A stretch of 6,371 bases of DNA from VFJL01 sp037147395 (GCA_037147395.1 JBAWVG010000067.1:1-6371); one strand, 5' to 3'; positions 1 to 5,437 are shown, counted from the stretch's first letter. Made by a program: numbers and translations. Notes: generated by a model not told the origin, from the letters alone.

Positions 1-58
1 GGGACTCAAGGTGATTGATTGGATTAATCATTAGAATTTTTAATGTCATTGGCCCGGG
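1..58 (-). pseudogene. Highly decayed fragment of a ketopantoate-reductase-like gene (outermost copy, tentative)
   Basis: On the minus strand this stretch is collinear with codons of about 246-274 of the intact gene further right (its 2998-3088). The shared blocks, in the same order, are GCCAATGNCAT, AAAAAT, CAATCA and CCTTGAGTC, and the 10-mer GACTCAAGGT is exact on the plus strand. Short peptide matches such as RAN, KIL and LES survive, but they are in different frames and separated by deletions of roughly 10-18 nt. The fragment runs off the left edge, so the rest of its 3' end should lie outside the window. It is too short and gapped for certainty; it is clearly non-coding now. Confidence 0.45.
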
Positions 59-68
59 ACTGAAAGAT

Positions 69-262
69 CTAGGTCACAGACTTTTTCACCGCTTCTTTTC
101 TTTCACGGTCTAGACGTGTTTCTCGGTTTTGTAGATGTGTTCAAGTCAACGTGAGGAGCGTCGCATTACTCTAGGACCTGAGGGGGGCGCCTATCATTAC
201 CGATGTGCGTCCCCTCAGCTCTCTCGCCAGACTCAAGATCTCGCAACACTGAATCGGTCATG
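69..262 (-). pseudogene. Decayed duplicate of the 3' end of the ketopantoate-reductase-like gene
   Basis: This is a partial copy of the C-terminal coding part (about residues 263-327) of the intact gene that ends at 2837. Translation of the minus strand gives DLESGERAEG-HIGNDR, matching DLESGGRTEGGHIVNDMR. After a frameshift it gives SNATLLTLT-stop-THLQNRETRL followed by RERKEAVKK, matching SDATLLTLAWTHLQAREARL and RERKEATKK. Nucleotide identity is about 80% by eye, with an 8-bp and a 3-bp indel that break the frame. A TGG has become TGA, and many differences are C-to-T type changes. The copy stops around 260, exactly where an IS3 remnant begins, so the IS or an associated deletion probably removed the rest. 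It is non-functional. Confidence 0.88.
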
Positions 263-427
263 AGCTTTGACTATATCGAAGTGCACTATAAACAGAAACG
301 GCAGAACTCGTCTCTGAGCTATAAATCGCCAATAAGGTTTCTGGATGATTAGCTTAATGCTCATCAGAAAGAAAAGCGGTTCGCATAAACCCCACCTCTC
401 GGAAGACGAAAAACCGGGGGAACCTCA
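260..427 (+). mobile_element. IS3-family insertion sequence remnant (3' end of transposase OrfB plus right end)
   Basis: From about 260 the plus strand encodes SFDYIEVHYKQKRQNSSLSY then KSPIRFLDD, the hallmark C-terminus of IS3-family OrfB (DDE transposase; the 'YIE.-YN..R.HSSLGY.SP' region). A TAG at 350-352 interrupts it, but the same frame continues LNAHQKEKRFA to a TAA at 386-388. The TAG therefore most simply replaces the Trp codon TGG of an ancestral LDDWLNAHQ. After the stop comes GAAAAACCGGGGGAACCTCA ending at 427. Read from the other strand it begins TGAGGTTCCCCC, a plausible IS3-type terminal repeat (TG...CA ends). Only about 170 bp of the usual 1.2-1.5 kb remains, so the element is dead. 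Confidence 0.8.
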
Positions 428-480
428 GTATAGAGCTTACAAGGCGATTGGCTTGCTAATGCCATAAATATCCCCCAAAT

Positions 481-516
481 AAATACATGTATTTTATGTA
501 TTACATCTAATACAAT
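481..516 (+). promoter_or_regulatory. Promoter/operator of the RelBE-type operon
   Basis: The 120 bp before the antitoxin gene hold a 14-bp perfect palindrome, AAATACATGTATTT (481-494). A second ATGTATT follows at 496-502 and a further AATACA at 509-514, which gives four related half-sites around a possible -10 box TACAAT (511-516). The candidate -35 (TGTATT, 488-493, 17-bp spacer) is poor. Ribbon-helix-helix antitoxins of this kind usually repress their own operon by binding such repeated half-sites, so autoregulation is inferred. The remainder of 428-548 shows nothing else recognisable. Confidence 0.5.
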
Positions 517-548
517 GACTCTGTTGACGCTTTTTAGGGGAGGAAATT

Positions 549-806
549 ATGGCTGTTTCAATTCGACTTGATCCAGAGATTGAGCAAAGGTTGGATCAAC
601 TGGTTGCGCAGACTGGTAGGGCTAAATCTTATTATTTGCGTGAGCTTATCGAGAGTGGGTTAGACGACCTTGAAGATTTTTATTTGGCTGATGCGGCAAT
701 GGAGCGGGTGCGTAGAGGTAGTGAAAAACTGTTGGATGCTTCCCAAGTAAGGAAAGATCTTGGTCTGGATCATAAAGTACACCGAATCTGCAAGCAAGCA
801 ACTTAA
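549..806 (+). CDS. RelB-family ribbon-helix-helix antitoxin
   Basis: The 85-residue product is the likely antitoxin of a type II pair: it would bind the RelE-like toxin through its C-terminal half and repress the operon through its N-terminus. Residues 1-45 (MAVSIRLDPEIEQRLDQLVA followed by a helix with SYYLRELIESGLDD) fit a CopG/RelB ribbon-helix-helix domain: a short beta strand, helix A, then helix B. Residues 46-74 (DAAMERVRRGSEK...ASQVRKDLGLD) are the charged toxin-binding tail. The ATG is preceded by a strong Shine-Dalgarno GGGGAGG (537-543), which supports this start. The family usually ends near LGLDD; here about 11 extra residues (HKVHRICKQAT) are read through into the toxin gene, giving an unusual 47-nt overlap. 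Family assignment is firm; activity is not shown. Confidence 0.88.
   Translation: MAVSIRLDPEIEQRLDQLVAQTGRAKSYYLRELIESGLDDLEDFYLADAAMERVRRGSEKLLDASQVRKDLGLDHKVHRICKQAT
749..753 (+). promoter_or_regulatory. Shine-Dalgarno AAGGA for the toxin's TTG start
   Basis: AAGGA lies inside the antitoxin coding region, six bases before a TTG at 760. No ATG or GTG occurs in the toxin frame before the conserved WIIKYT segment, so this site decides the start. The weak TTG codon would keep toxin synthesis below antitoxin synthesis. Confidence 0.6.
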
Positions 807-1029
807 AAAGTTAGATAAGCAAATTGCATTACGCATACTTGATTACATGGATGAGAGGATTGCGGACTTGTCTGATCCGCGTTCATTGGGCAAAAGTTTA
901 AAAGGCCCTAGGATGGGCGAATATTGGCGTTACAGGGTTGGCGATATTAGGCTGATTTGTAAAATCGTGGATGGGCAGATGACGGTCTTAGTGATTGAAA
1001 TTGGAAATCGTCGTGAAATTTATAGATGA
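760..1029 (+). CDS. RelE/ParE-superfamily toxin
   Basis: The 89-residue protein belongs to the RelE family, whose members cleave mRNA in the ribosomal A site (ParE relatives instead target gyrase). It shows the family layout: first strand WIIKYT (3-8), a basic two-helix hairpin with KQLKKLDK (13-20), LGKSLKG (43-49) and WRYRVGDIRLICKI (56-69), then VLVIEIGNRREIYR (76-89). K45, K48, R59, R64, R84 and Y88 fall where E. coli RelE has its basic and tyrosine catalytic residues, so RNase activity is plausible. Translation most likely begins at a TTG, in a 47-nt overlap with the antitoxin gene, so the two are probably translationally coupled. The frame looks intact. The RelE versus ParE choice is by resemblance only. 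Confidence 0.86.
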   Translation: MVWIIKYTESASKQLKKLDKQIALRILDYMDERIADLSDPRSLGKSLKGPRMGEYWRYRVGDIRLICKIVDGQMTVLVIEIGNRREIYR

Positions 1030-1133
1030 ATGAAATTGCTTAATGTATCGCATCATGAATCTCTTGAATTTTAATGTTGCAGCCTTGCGAGAAGTTTTGT
1101 TGTCCGAGAGAGTTGGAAAATCGATGGATTGGT

Positions 1134-1159
1134 AATTGATCAATTTGCTACTCAATTTG
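1134..1159 (+). promoter_or_regulatory. AT-rich palindrome and repeat upstream of the TumE-like gene (possible operator)
   Basis: AATTGATCAATT (1134-1145) is a perfect 12-bp palindrome. It overlaps one CAATTTG (1141-1147), which recurs exactly one turn-like step later (1153-1159). This lies about 60-100 nt before the next operon, where an autorepressing partner might bind. No convincing -35/-10 pair is visible. The rest of 1030-1221 holds only a 26-codon open frame of doubtful meaning (1055-1135). Confidence 0.25.
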
Positions 1160-1221
1160 AATAATTCGATTGGTAAGCTTAGGACCGCTAACTCGATGTA
1201 TCACCCTTCAAAAATTCAGGT

Positions 1222-1599
1222 ATGCAATTTCAGGGCATATCTGGTAGAATATGGATGATGACTAAAAAATCTAGGTCAAAGATCGAAGTTCAGCTAGAGA
1301 GGGAAACCTTCAAGCTAAAGACAAGTCAGGGCGGTGGGATTTTAAGTTTCGAGGTTTGGGGTTACGTTCAAGATGGCAAGACGGTAGTAACACGATACAA
1401 CCTGGCTTATATCAATCCACTGATTTGTCAGAAAGATAACGGGCGGGTGTTGGGATTTGATAATGCGCATGATTATCACCACAGGCACTATATGGGCAAA
1501 GTAGCCCCTGTCGAATTTGAGAGTTATGAGCAAACTCTAGAGCAGTTTCAGAAAGAATGGCAAGAAATTATTAAAGGATTAAAAAAGGTGAAGAAATGA
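1222..1599 (+). CDS. TumE-like (DUF6516) putative toxin
   Basis: The product is up to 125 residues. It resembles the DUF6516/TumE group, proteins found beside small DNA-binding partners and regarded as toxins of toxin-antitoxin pairs; their molecular target is not something I can state. The central region TRYNLAYINPLICQ (58-70) followed by DNGRVLGFDNAHDYHHRH (72-89) carries the family signature: an aromatic-rich strand, then DN-x5-DNAH and a His-rich HHRH cluster. This could form a nuclease-like or metal-binding site (inference). The C-terminus is a charged helix ending in a lysine-rich tail. The start is unsure: ATG at 1222 has only a close CAGG upstream, and ATG at 1255 or 1258 (MMTKKSR) gives a more typical N-terminus, though its ribosome site is weak. 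The stop overlaps the next ATG by 4 nt (ATGA), the classic coupled arrangement. Confidence 0.68.
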   Translation: MQFQGISGRIWMMTKKSRSKIEVQLERETFKLKTSQGGGILSFEVWGYVQDGKTVVTRYNLAYINPLICQKDNGRVLGFDNAHDYHHRHYMGKVAPVEFESYEQTLEQFQKEWQEIIKGLKKVKK

Positions 1600-1970
1600 C
1601 AAAAGTAATTATTCGCACTGATAAGGTTGAGGGCTTCTTTGATCGTGCGCGCAAAGCTGCGCAAAAAGCAGATCGTGGTGAATCATTTAAGAAGTCAGCC
1701 ACTTTCTCATTTGAAGATCCTCAAGAGATGTTCATGGTCCTCTCAGAAGCGCGCAGGCGCCTTATGTTAGAGGTGATGGATGAGCCTAAAACGATTACCC
1801 AACTAACGGTCAAGTTGCATCGTGAGCGCTCTGCCATTACCAAGGATATTGGACTCTTGGAGAAATTGGGATTACTTGTTTCGCAAAAGAGATCGAATCC
1901 TGGGCACGGAGTTGAAAAGCTAGTCAGAACGGTTGCGCCAAAAATAGAGATGATTGCAACCTTGGGTTAA
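1596..1970 (+). CDS. Winged-helix DNA-binding protein, HVO_A0114/COG4190-like, probable antitoxin/repressor
   Basis: The 124-residue protein has a MarR/ArsR-like winged-helix domain at about 48-115. Helices EARRRLMLEVMDEP, ITQLTVKLHRERSAITKDIGLLEKLGLL (including the recognition helix RSAITKDIGLLEKLG), and a wing with KRSNPGHGVEKLVRTV are visible. This pattern matches the predicted-transcriptional-regulator group COG4190/HVO_A0114. The first 45 residues form a separate, charged N-terminal region that could contact the toxin. It starts in a 4-nt overlap with the TumE-like gene and has a usable GGTGAAG Shine-Dalgarno. Toxin first, antitoxin second is the reverse of relBE but common for such pairs. 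The role as antitoxin and autorepressor is inferred from pairing and fold. Confidence 0.72.
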   Translation: MTKVIIRTDKVEGFFDRARKAAQKADRGESFKKSATFSFEDPQEMFMVLSEARRRLMLEVMDEPKTITQLTVKLHRERSAITKDIGLLEKLGLLVSQKRSNPGHGVEKLVRTVAPKIEMIATLG

Positions 1971-2020
1971 TTCGATTGCTGAAGTGGGCGCCAGTAATTT
2001 ACCTCTTCCGAAGGAAGTAG

Positions 2021-2692
2021 ATGAGCCATTTATTAAATAGGGACATTAATTCTCAATTTGAGGATTGGCTAATTAGCCCAATGGAAACGCTTGATATTGA
2101 AGCCAAGGATTGGCTAGATATGGATGATGTTGAATCTAAGGGTACCATTGCAAAAACTTTGATAGCTCTTGAAAATCATGGTGGGGGATTCTTGGTTATT
2201 TGATTCACTGAAGATTCTACTGGTGTGCTGTCGCCAGGGAGGGGTCGCCCACAAAGTCTCAATCAGTTTGGTACTGATGAGGTAAATGCAATCATTAATA
2301 AATATGTAGAACCCCCATTTCATGCTCACGTAACATTCCAAAGGCACCCCAAGTCTGGGGAGGAATTTCCAGTAATTCGTGCCCCTGGGGGTTCAAAAGT
2401 TCCAGTTCGCAGTTGTAGTGAAACACCCAAAGGAACTATTAAGAATAAGGTTTATTACGTGCGTCGGCCTGGTCCAGCCAGTGAGGCGCCTTTAGATGGC
2501 CATGAGTGGGATGCGCTTATTCGTAGATGCGTGATGAATCAACGTGGAGAAATTGTTGAGATTCTTCGTTCCTTCATTCCAACTCCAGCACAGGGAAATT
2601 TAGCAGCAATAGTAGATGAGGGTGAGGCATTAAATCAGTTTTCCAGTGATTCATTTGCAAGATGGGCTCTCAACCATAAATTGATACTTTGA
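2021..2692 (+). pseudogene. AlbA_2/Schlafen-like putative DNA-binding protein gene, interrupted by an in-frame TGA
   Basis: One reading frame runs 223 codons but is broken at codon 61 by TGA (2201-2203). The first piece ends ALENHGGGFLVI and the next resumes FTEDSTGVLSP. In relatives this junction reads 'GGG-LVIGF', so a GGA-to-TGA change is the simplest explanation. The domain is AlbA_2 (Schlafen AAA_4-like): an acidic E-x-KDWL motif near residue 27, the AxxNHGGG turn near 50-57, and the closing KGTIKNKVYYVRRPGPASEAP near 146-166. The C-terminal part EWDALIRRCV onward is short, and the frame stops at LNHKLIL where I would expect more protein, so the 3' end may also be lost. A Shine-Dalgarno AAGGA (2011-2015) fits the ATG. 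The gene sits 50 nt after the winged-helix gene, perhaps once one operon. A GTG at 2225 could restart translation, but the product would lack the motif. Sequencing error is the main alternative. Confidence 0.72.
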
Positions 2693-2831
2693 GGATTCTA
2701 TTCTTGTAAAATCGACTTTCTTTTATGCTTCGCCGAGTGTCAGGCTGATTACAAGTCAGAGAAATGGATATGCTTAACTCAGGTTCTTAGGTTGAATTCG
2801 TCAGTCAGGGGACGGAGATTGATAGCAAGGA

Positions 2832-3034
2832 CTAGGTCAGAGACTTTTTTTAGTCGCTTCTTTCCTTTCACGGGCTAGACGTGCTTCTCTGGCCTGCAGA
2901 TGTGTCCAAGCCAGTGTGAGGAGTGTCGCATCACTCCCGGATGCTAGGACACGCTGGCGCATATCATTGACGATGTGCCCCCCCTCAGTTCGACCGCCAG
3001 ACTCAAGGTCTCGTAACATCGAAGAGGTCATGAT
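2832..3034 (-). repeat. Intact-gene copy of the direct repeat that flanks the accessory block
   Basis: This segment, the last 65 or so codons of the ketopantoate-reductase-like gene plus a few bases beyond its stop, is repeated in the same orientation at 69-262. The match starts at CTAGGTCA on the left in both copies and ends at GGTCATGA on the right. The 2.6 kb between the copies carries the toxin-antitoxin genes, the broken AlbA_2 gene and the IS remnant. Confidence 0.85.
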
Positions 3035-3820
3035 TGAGTTTTTGTCGGTCAGTATTTTTATGTTGTGTTCGATGACATTGGCACGGAGCGGGTAACCTGC
3101 ATGTTGCGCTGCGGCTTCGCATTCAGCTAATAATCGCAACATTAAAGGCTTGCCGTCCGTGGTCGACATGATGTCACTCACCGAAGATCTCATCAGACAG
3201 GTCATGGCAGCAAAGGCCGCGAGAAAGGCATACTTCTCCCAGACTCCTTGTAATACAGTTTCGGAATGTTGTACCCGGACCGGGGTCTGGTCGAATGCCG
3301 ATTGCAGTTGCTCGAGCATAGCCCTTGCATGTGCCGCATTTCCTGAGCGTAACCCGAAAGTGATCCCATGCAGTTCGCTCAGTAGTTTTATCACTCCTTC
3401 AGGTGTGAGGACGCCATTCAGGTGGCAGCATCCACCCAATACGCGCCCCACCCCAAACTCAGCATCAAGACGATCAAGATGTGCCAATCCATTGAGTATC
3501 GGTAGAATCAGGGTATTGGGTCCGATCGCAGGGTAGAACGATAATATTGCTGACTCGAGATCGTAGGCCTTGCAGGCAAGGAGTACTAGGTCGTACCCCC
3601 ACGTCAGTTCCGTATGCTGAACGGTCTTCACTGGAAGCGTAATGCCACCTTCTGAGCTTTCGATCCTGAGTCCGTTTTCTTTGAGGATGTCTGCACGTTT
3701 GGGGCGGACAAGAAAGGTCACCTCAGTATCGGTGAGGCCATTGTGGGATGCCTGTGCGAGTTGTCCGCCGAAATAACCACCTGTGGCGCCGGCACCGACA
3801 ACCAGAATTTTAAGACTCAT
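2837..3820 (-). CDS. Ketopantoate reductase family (ApbA/PanE) NADP-dependent oxidoreductase
   Basis: The 327-residue protein has the family's two domains. The N-terminal Rossmann domain opens with ILVVGAGATGGYFGG (5-19), a GxGATG NADP-binding motif; K84 (ACKAYD) and N110 (PILNG) align with substrate and cofactor residues. The C-terminal helical domain has the catalytic-type Lys K196 (WEKYAFLAAF), S267 and E279 (SSMLRDLESGGRTEGG). E. coli PanE has an Asn four residues after its catalytic Lys; here that place is Leu (L200), as I recall for a paralogous subfamily. The true substrate may therefore not be 2-dehydropantoate, and no panE symbol is given. The ATG has no strong ribosome site, but the motif begins too soon after it for a later start. 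It is divergent from uppP. Its 3' end is the source of the decayed copies at the left of the window. Confidence 0.85.
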   Translation of the reverse strand: MSLKILVVGAGATGGYFGGQLAQASHNGLTDTEVTFLVRPKRADILKENGLRIESSEGGITLPVKTVQHTELTWGYDLVLLACKAYDLESAILSFYPAIGPNTLILPILNGLAHLDRLDAEFGVGRVLGGCCHLNGVLTPEGVIKLLSELHGITFGLRSGNAAHARAMLEQLQSAFDQTPVRVQHSETVLQGVWEKYAFLAAFAAMTCLMRSSVSDIMSTTDGKPLMLRLLAECEAAAQHAGYPLRANVIEHNIKILTDKNSIMTSSMLRDLESGGRTEGGHIVNDMRQRVLASGSDATLLTLAWTHLQAREARLARERKEATKKSL

Positions 3821-3933
3821 ATTGACTGCGACCGCGCGTAACTGGGGTCACTCCTGATTGACGTGTGATGGGTGGATTTAATCCTTTTTGGCGCTTCATG
3901 ACAAGTGCACTGCCCGCGTGAAGCTCCAAAAGA

Positions 3934-3939
3934 TATAAT
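3934..3939 (+). promoter_or_regulatory. Probable -10 box of the uppP promoter
   Basis: A consensus TATAAT lies 30 bp before the uppP ATG, which would give a leader of roughly 20-25 nt. No good -35 is seen at 16-18 bp spacing, so the promoter may be weak or activator-assisted. The 149-bp gap also has to hold the promoter of the divergent reductase gene. Confidence 0.5.
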
Positions 3940-3969
3940 GCTTCTTTATAAGCGGAATAAAGAATACGT

Positions 3970-4794
3970 ATGGACTGGATCCTGCTTACTAAGGCACTGA
4001 CCCTCGGCATCGTCGAAGGTCTGACCGAATTTCTGCCCATCTCCTCGACGGGACATCTGATCTTGGTGGGAGATCTGCTCGATTTTAATGATGACAAGGG
4101 CAAGGTATTTGCGATCGTAATTCAGCTCGGTGCAATTTTGGCTGTCTGTTGGGAATACCGTGCCAAGATCGGAGAGGTGGTTGTGGGGATTGGTTCTAGT
4201 GTAGAGGCGAACCGCTTTGTGATGAACCTTTTTATCGCATTCTTGCCAGCTGCAATTCTGGGGCTGCTATTCATTAAGACCATCAAGCAGTATCTATTTC
4301 ATCCTGTTCCGGTGGCGCTAGCGCTTGTCATTGGAGGTGTCCTGATACTGTGGGCAGAGCGTAGAAAGCATGTGGTCGATATCGAGCGGGTGGAGGAGAT
4401 GGACTGGAAGCATGCATTGAAGGTGGGGTTGATACAGTGCCTAGCACTGATACCAGGCACCTCTCGCTCCGGCGCCACTATCATCGGAGGTTTGTTTTTT
4501 GGTTTATCACGCAAGGCCGCGACTGAATTCTCTTTCTTCCTGGCGATCCCGATCATGTTTGCCGCCACATTTTACGATATCTATAAGCATCATGACATTC
4601 TGCACATTGATGATATCGGTATGTTCGTGGTCGGCTTCATTGCCTCCTTCATCAGCGCTCTTCTGGCGGTTCGGGGACTGCTGCGGTTTATCAGCAACCA
4701 TGACTTTACGGTATTTGCGTGGTACCGTATCGTGTTCGGACTGATAGTGTTAGCGACCGCTTACTCTGGCGCGGTGCATTGGTCAGCCTCCTAG
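3970..4794 (+). CDS. uppP: Undecaprenyl-diphosphate phosphatase (UppP/BacA)
   Basis: This integral inner-membrane enzyme removes a phosphate from undecaprenyl diphosphate, regenerating the lipid carrier used for peptidoglycan and other envelope polymers; extra copies give bacitracin tolerance. At 274 residues it is the normal length. Both signature motifs are complete: EGLTEFLPISSTGHL (16-30) and PGTSRSGATI (162-171). E16, E20, S26, H29 and R166 match the known essential Glu, Ser, His and Arg. About seven to eight hydrophobic segments follow (for example 45-62, 87-104, 114-130, 184-204, 216-236, 250-267). The ATG at the MDWI start is preceded by GGAATAAAG. The gene is monocistronic by layout, with divergent and convergent neighbours. 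Confident. Confidence 0.96.
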   Translation: MDWILLTKALTLGIVEGLTEFLPISSTGHLILVGDLLDFNDDKGKVFAIVIQLGAILAVCWEYRAKIGEVVVGIGSSVEANRFVMNLFIAFLPAAILGLLFIKTIKQYLFHPVPVALALVIGGVLILWAERRKHVVDIERVEEMDWKHALKVGLIQCLALIPGTSRSGATIIGGLFFGLSRKAATEFSFFLAIPIMFAATFYDIYKHHDILHIDDIGMFVVGFIASFISALLAVRGLLRFISNHDFTVFAWYRIVFGLIVLATAYSGAVHWSAS

Positions 4795-4799
4795 GAGGC
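4786..4799. terminator. Short palindrome between convergent genes (possible weak terminator)
   Basis: GCCTCCTAGGAGGC is a perfect 14-bp palindrome spanning the uppP stop codon in the 11-bp gap before the rhodanese stop. It could fold as a 5-bp GC-rich stem with a 4-nt loop on either strand, suiting a bidirectional role, but no T tract follows. Terminator function is a weak inference. Confidence 0.25.
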
Positions 4800-4805
4800 C
4801 CTACC

Positions 4806-5258
4806 TTAACCCTGCACCCAAGGTAACCCTGCCGCCTTCCATCCGCCCTTAGCGCCACGGTGACCAGTCGCGTCCTTGTCACCTTCAAATCCTTCTAGAA
4901 TATTGTAGCAATTGAGGTATCCCTCCCCAGTCGCGGTAGCGGCAGCTTGGTGTGATCGCCCGCCGGTACGGCAGAGAAACATCACTAATGCTTCCTTATC
5001 CACCTGACTTTCAAGATAGGTCAGAAAGTCTGGGTTGGAACGCATACCGGGATAGGCCTGCCATTCAATTTCAACAGCACCTGGGACTCGCCCCACCCAG
5101 TCCCATTCTGCCTTGGAGCGCACATCCACTAACCTCGCACCTGGAGCTTCCTGCAGCAGGGTGAATGCCTCACTAGGCAGGAGCGCCCCCTCGTATGGTA
5201 GATCCATTTCTTTGGCGCGTTGCTGCGCCCTTTCAAGTATTGCGGTGATGGTTCCCAT
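4806..5258 (-). CDS. Single-domain rhodanese-like protein
   Basis: The 150-residue cytoplasmic protein (no signal peptide) has one rhodanese domain at about 25-145: a strand/helix entry LLPSEAFTLLQE, the LVDVRSKAEWDWVGRVPGA motif (43-61) and the active-site loop CRTGGRS (96-102). C96 would carry the persulfide sulfur. The terminal GGWKAAGLPW (138-147) is also typical. It probably moves sulfane sulfur to an acceptor I cannot name. The gene is divergent from glnA, an arrangement I recall from other betaproteobacteria, and converges on uppP with an 11-bp gap. Its ribosome site is weak (GGCAG). A perfect inverted repeat lies 24-46 bp upstream of the ATG, so local control is possible. Confidence 0.9.
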   Translation of the reverse strand: MGTITAILERAQQRAKEMDLPYEGALLPSEAFTLLQEAPGARLVDVRSKAEWDWVGRVPGAVEIEWQAYPGMRSNPDFLTYLESQVDKEALVMFLCRTGGRSHQAAATATGEGYLNCYNILEGFEGDKDATGHRGAKGGWKAAGLPWVQG

Positions 5259-5281
5259 AATTGTCTGCCTGTGTCATTGTT

Positions 5282-5304
5282 AAAATGGAATATTATTCCA
5301 TTTT
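5282..5304. promoter_or_regulatory. Perfect 10-bp inverted repeat between the rhodanese gene and glnA
   Basis: The arms AAAATGGAAT (5282-5291) and ATTCCATTTT (5295-5304) are exact reverse complements around a 3-nt ATT. It lies 24 bp upstream of the rhodanese start, where its -10/-35 region would be, and about 200 bp upstream of glnA. The symmetry and A/T flanks suit an operator for a dimeric regulator. It does not match a Fur, LexA or NtrC site that I know. It could alternatively act as a hairpin. Confidence 0.5.
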
Positions 5305-5437
5305 TGTATTTGATGTTAGGCGACCATTGCATAAAGATGCGAGAACAGTCTGTTCACCAATCGGTAAAGCCTGGTTATCTGGACGAAGTGCTGTTTGGAA
5401 AAATTTAACGTGTTTCGAATGGTGCTATCTTGGGTGC

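Noticed and set aside
1055..1135. 26-codon open frame (MNLLNFNVAALREVLL...) between the two toxin-antitoxin pairs
   Set aside because: No ribosome binding site and no recognised family. It could be a remnant of a gene end, but it is too short to support a call.
2201..2203. TGA as a selenocysteine codon
   Set aside because: The family has no Sec/Cys at this glycine position and no SECIS-like hairpin is evident. A nonsense change is simpler.
2703..2755. Inverted repeat CTTGTAA...TTACAAG after the AlbA_2 gene
   Set aside because: Only 7 bp with a 39-nt loop and no T tract, so it is within chance expectation.
1..2836. CRISPR array, tRNA or integron attachment sites in the accessory block
   Set aside because: No regularly spaced repeats, tRNA-like cloverleaf or attC-like pair was seen; the repeats present are two or three long gene-end copies.
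3874..3890. GGATT-T-AATCC followed by five T residues, resembling a terminator
   Set aside because: The loop is too small for a full stem, the reduced stem is only 4 bp, and no gene ends just upstream on that strand.
3810..4103. 97-codon minus-strand open frame across the reductase/uppP gap
   Set aside because: It lies mostly opposite uppP and the divergent promoter region, has no family resemblance, and is a shadow frame.
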